Below, piece after piece: positions 30,809 to 31,503 of a stretch of DNA of 31,503 bases. Numbering within the stretch: the stretch's first letter is position 1; each line of letters begins with the position of its first letter. The notes beneath the pieces are model-generated. The model was not told the origin of the DNA, made no database searches, and saw nothing but the letters and a program-made list of their open reading frames with translations. This stretch comes from a virus: IMG/VR virus record IMGVR_UViG_3300030090_001532, positions 1-31,503 of that record; one strand, written 5' to 3'. Both the position numbers and the translations under genes were made by a program.

Positions 30809-31492
30809 CTATGCATCCCAACAATTAAGGTTAGAAGCTATTGTTCGCCTTTCACCTGCACCTTTGAAAGGATAAACCATATGTTGTAACCAAGAAGGGA
30901 ATAATAATAACTTACCCACTTCTGGTGTCATTACAAATGATTGAGCTGGTTTTAATCTGTCGCTATCTATAACTGAAACTTGTCCGTATTGAAAAGCTAT
31001 ACATCCATCTGAATGTCCACTTTCGTTGTATAACGAATAAGTTGGTGATTGAGCGTTAACATCACCTATTTGTGACGGTACTTTAGTCCAAGCTGTAGTA
31101 GATATACCCATCAATGTTTTAGTACCGTGGTCGTGTATTGGGTTGTAATCTCCGTCGTAACTATGTACTGACCATGTTTCGTCAATAGCTACTTGTTTTG
31201 TACCCTTAATTTTATTACCTGACTTAGCGAAATTATTGATATATTCAGCTCCAAGATTACAGATAAAATTATTATACCCAACCATTCTTTTATCATTGTG
31301 GTCTAACAGCAACTGCTCCCCTTTATCTATTTGTCCCACTAATGTTTTAGCTAATGATTCTTTATTTTTACTTTCTCTATATTCATCCATATAGTCATTG
31401 ACATCATCAATCATATCTTGCGGCATTTGTGTCTCTAAGACATATACCGCAGGCATGTTATGAAATTTGTATTGAACGTCCCCCTCGCTCAT
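30809..31492 (-). CDS. 2-oxoglutarate/Fe(II) oxygenase (2OG-FeII_Oxy_5 type)
   Basis: A 227-residue non-haem iron oxygenase different from the AlkB-like one. It has NPIHDHGTKT (His120, His122 as first metal ligands), a distal histidine in SWLQHMVYPF (His204), and the 2-oxoglutarate-binding arginine in GERRTIASN (Arg215/216). This family is common in marine phages as a putative prolyl hydroxylase-like enzyme; substrates are unknown. The start ATG at 31492 lies 11 bases from the window edge, so upstream signals cannot be judged. Confidence 0.85.
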   Translation of the reverse strand: MSEGDVQYKFHNMPAVYVLETQMPQDMIDDVNDYMDEYRESKNKESLAKTLVGQIDKGEQLLLDHNDKRMVGYNNFICNLGAEYINNFAKSGNKIKGTKQVAIDETWSVHSYDGDYNPIHDHGTKTLMGISTTAWTKVPSQIGDVNAQSPTYSLYNESGHSDGCIAFQYGQVSVIDSDRLKPAQSFVMTPEVGKLLLFPSWLQHMVYPFKGAGERRTIASNLNCWDA

Positions 31493-31503
31493 ACTTAACT
31501 AGG

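Noticed and set aside
1-31503. tRNA genes, integrase, attachment sites or CRISPR arrays
   Set aside because: None was recognised by eye on either strand; this is not a proof of absence for tRNAs.

Overview
The window looks like part of an AT-rich genome of a tailed, probably podovirus-like marine phage with a Gram-negative host. The evidence is a partial family A DNA polymerase, an archaeo-eukaryotic-type primase, UvrD-like and SNF2-like helicases, large glycine/alanine-rich virion proteins, a T4-type lysozyme, tiny lysine-rich proteins and head-to-tail gene packing. Host: CsgG and the lipoproteins need an outer membrane. An alphaproteobacterial host of the SAR11/SAR116 kind is a guess from base composition and gene style. 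No terminase, portal, capsid, integrase, tRNA or CRISPR was seen.

All genes but one read leftwards (minus strand). Reading with transcription, right to left: (a) 30.8-31.5 kb, a 2-oxoglutarate/iron oxygenase; (b) 25.8-30.7 kb, small membrane proteins, an acidic lipoprotein, a virion protein, T4-type lysozyme, four small genes (three of them very basic), a staphylococcal-nuclease-type nuclease and a membrane/coiled-coil protein; (c) 21.0-25.8 kb, the accessory block: CsgF, CsgG, a curlin-like repeat protein, a FecR-domain protein and a CHASE2 adenylate/guanylate cyclase; (d) 11.7-20.9 kb, a cupin-like protein and six probable virion or ejection proteins; (e) 10.2-11.7 kb, the only rightward gene, an SNF2-type helicase; (f) 1-10 kb, the nucleotide and DNA metabolism block: three unknown or DNA-binding proteins, primase, AlkB-like dioxygenase, UvrD-like helicase, methyltransferase, a thymine-hypermodification-type protein, a small zinc ribbon missed by size, a thymidylate synthase family enzyme, an Nmad1-like protein, a lysine-rich protein and the N-terminal half of DNA polymerase.

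The most striking part is block (c). CsgF and CsgG are recognisable along their length and lie next to a secreted protein with curlin-like G-x-S-N repeats, so the phage appears to carry a curli-type outer-membrane export system with its own substrate. A FecR-domain protein and a membrane cyclase with all catalytic residues follow directly. The block is joined by overlaps to the lysis genes upstream, with no promoter or terminator of its own that I could see, so it is probably expressed late together with lysis and virion genes. Its purpose is unknown: a fibre or coat on the infected cell, export through an outer-membrane pore, or second-messenger control of the host are all open.

Two gene blocks in the metabolism region share a near-identical promoter-like module (at 4.7 kb and 10.0 kb), and a third promoter candidate lies at 30.8 kb, ahead of the gapless run of genes from 30.7 to 21.0 kb.
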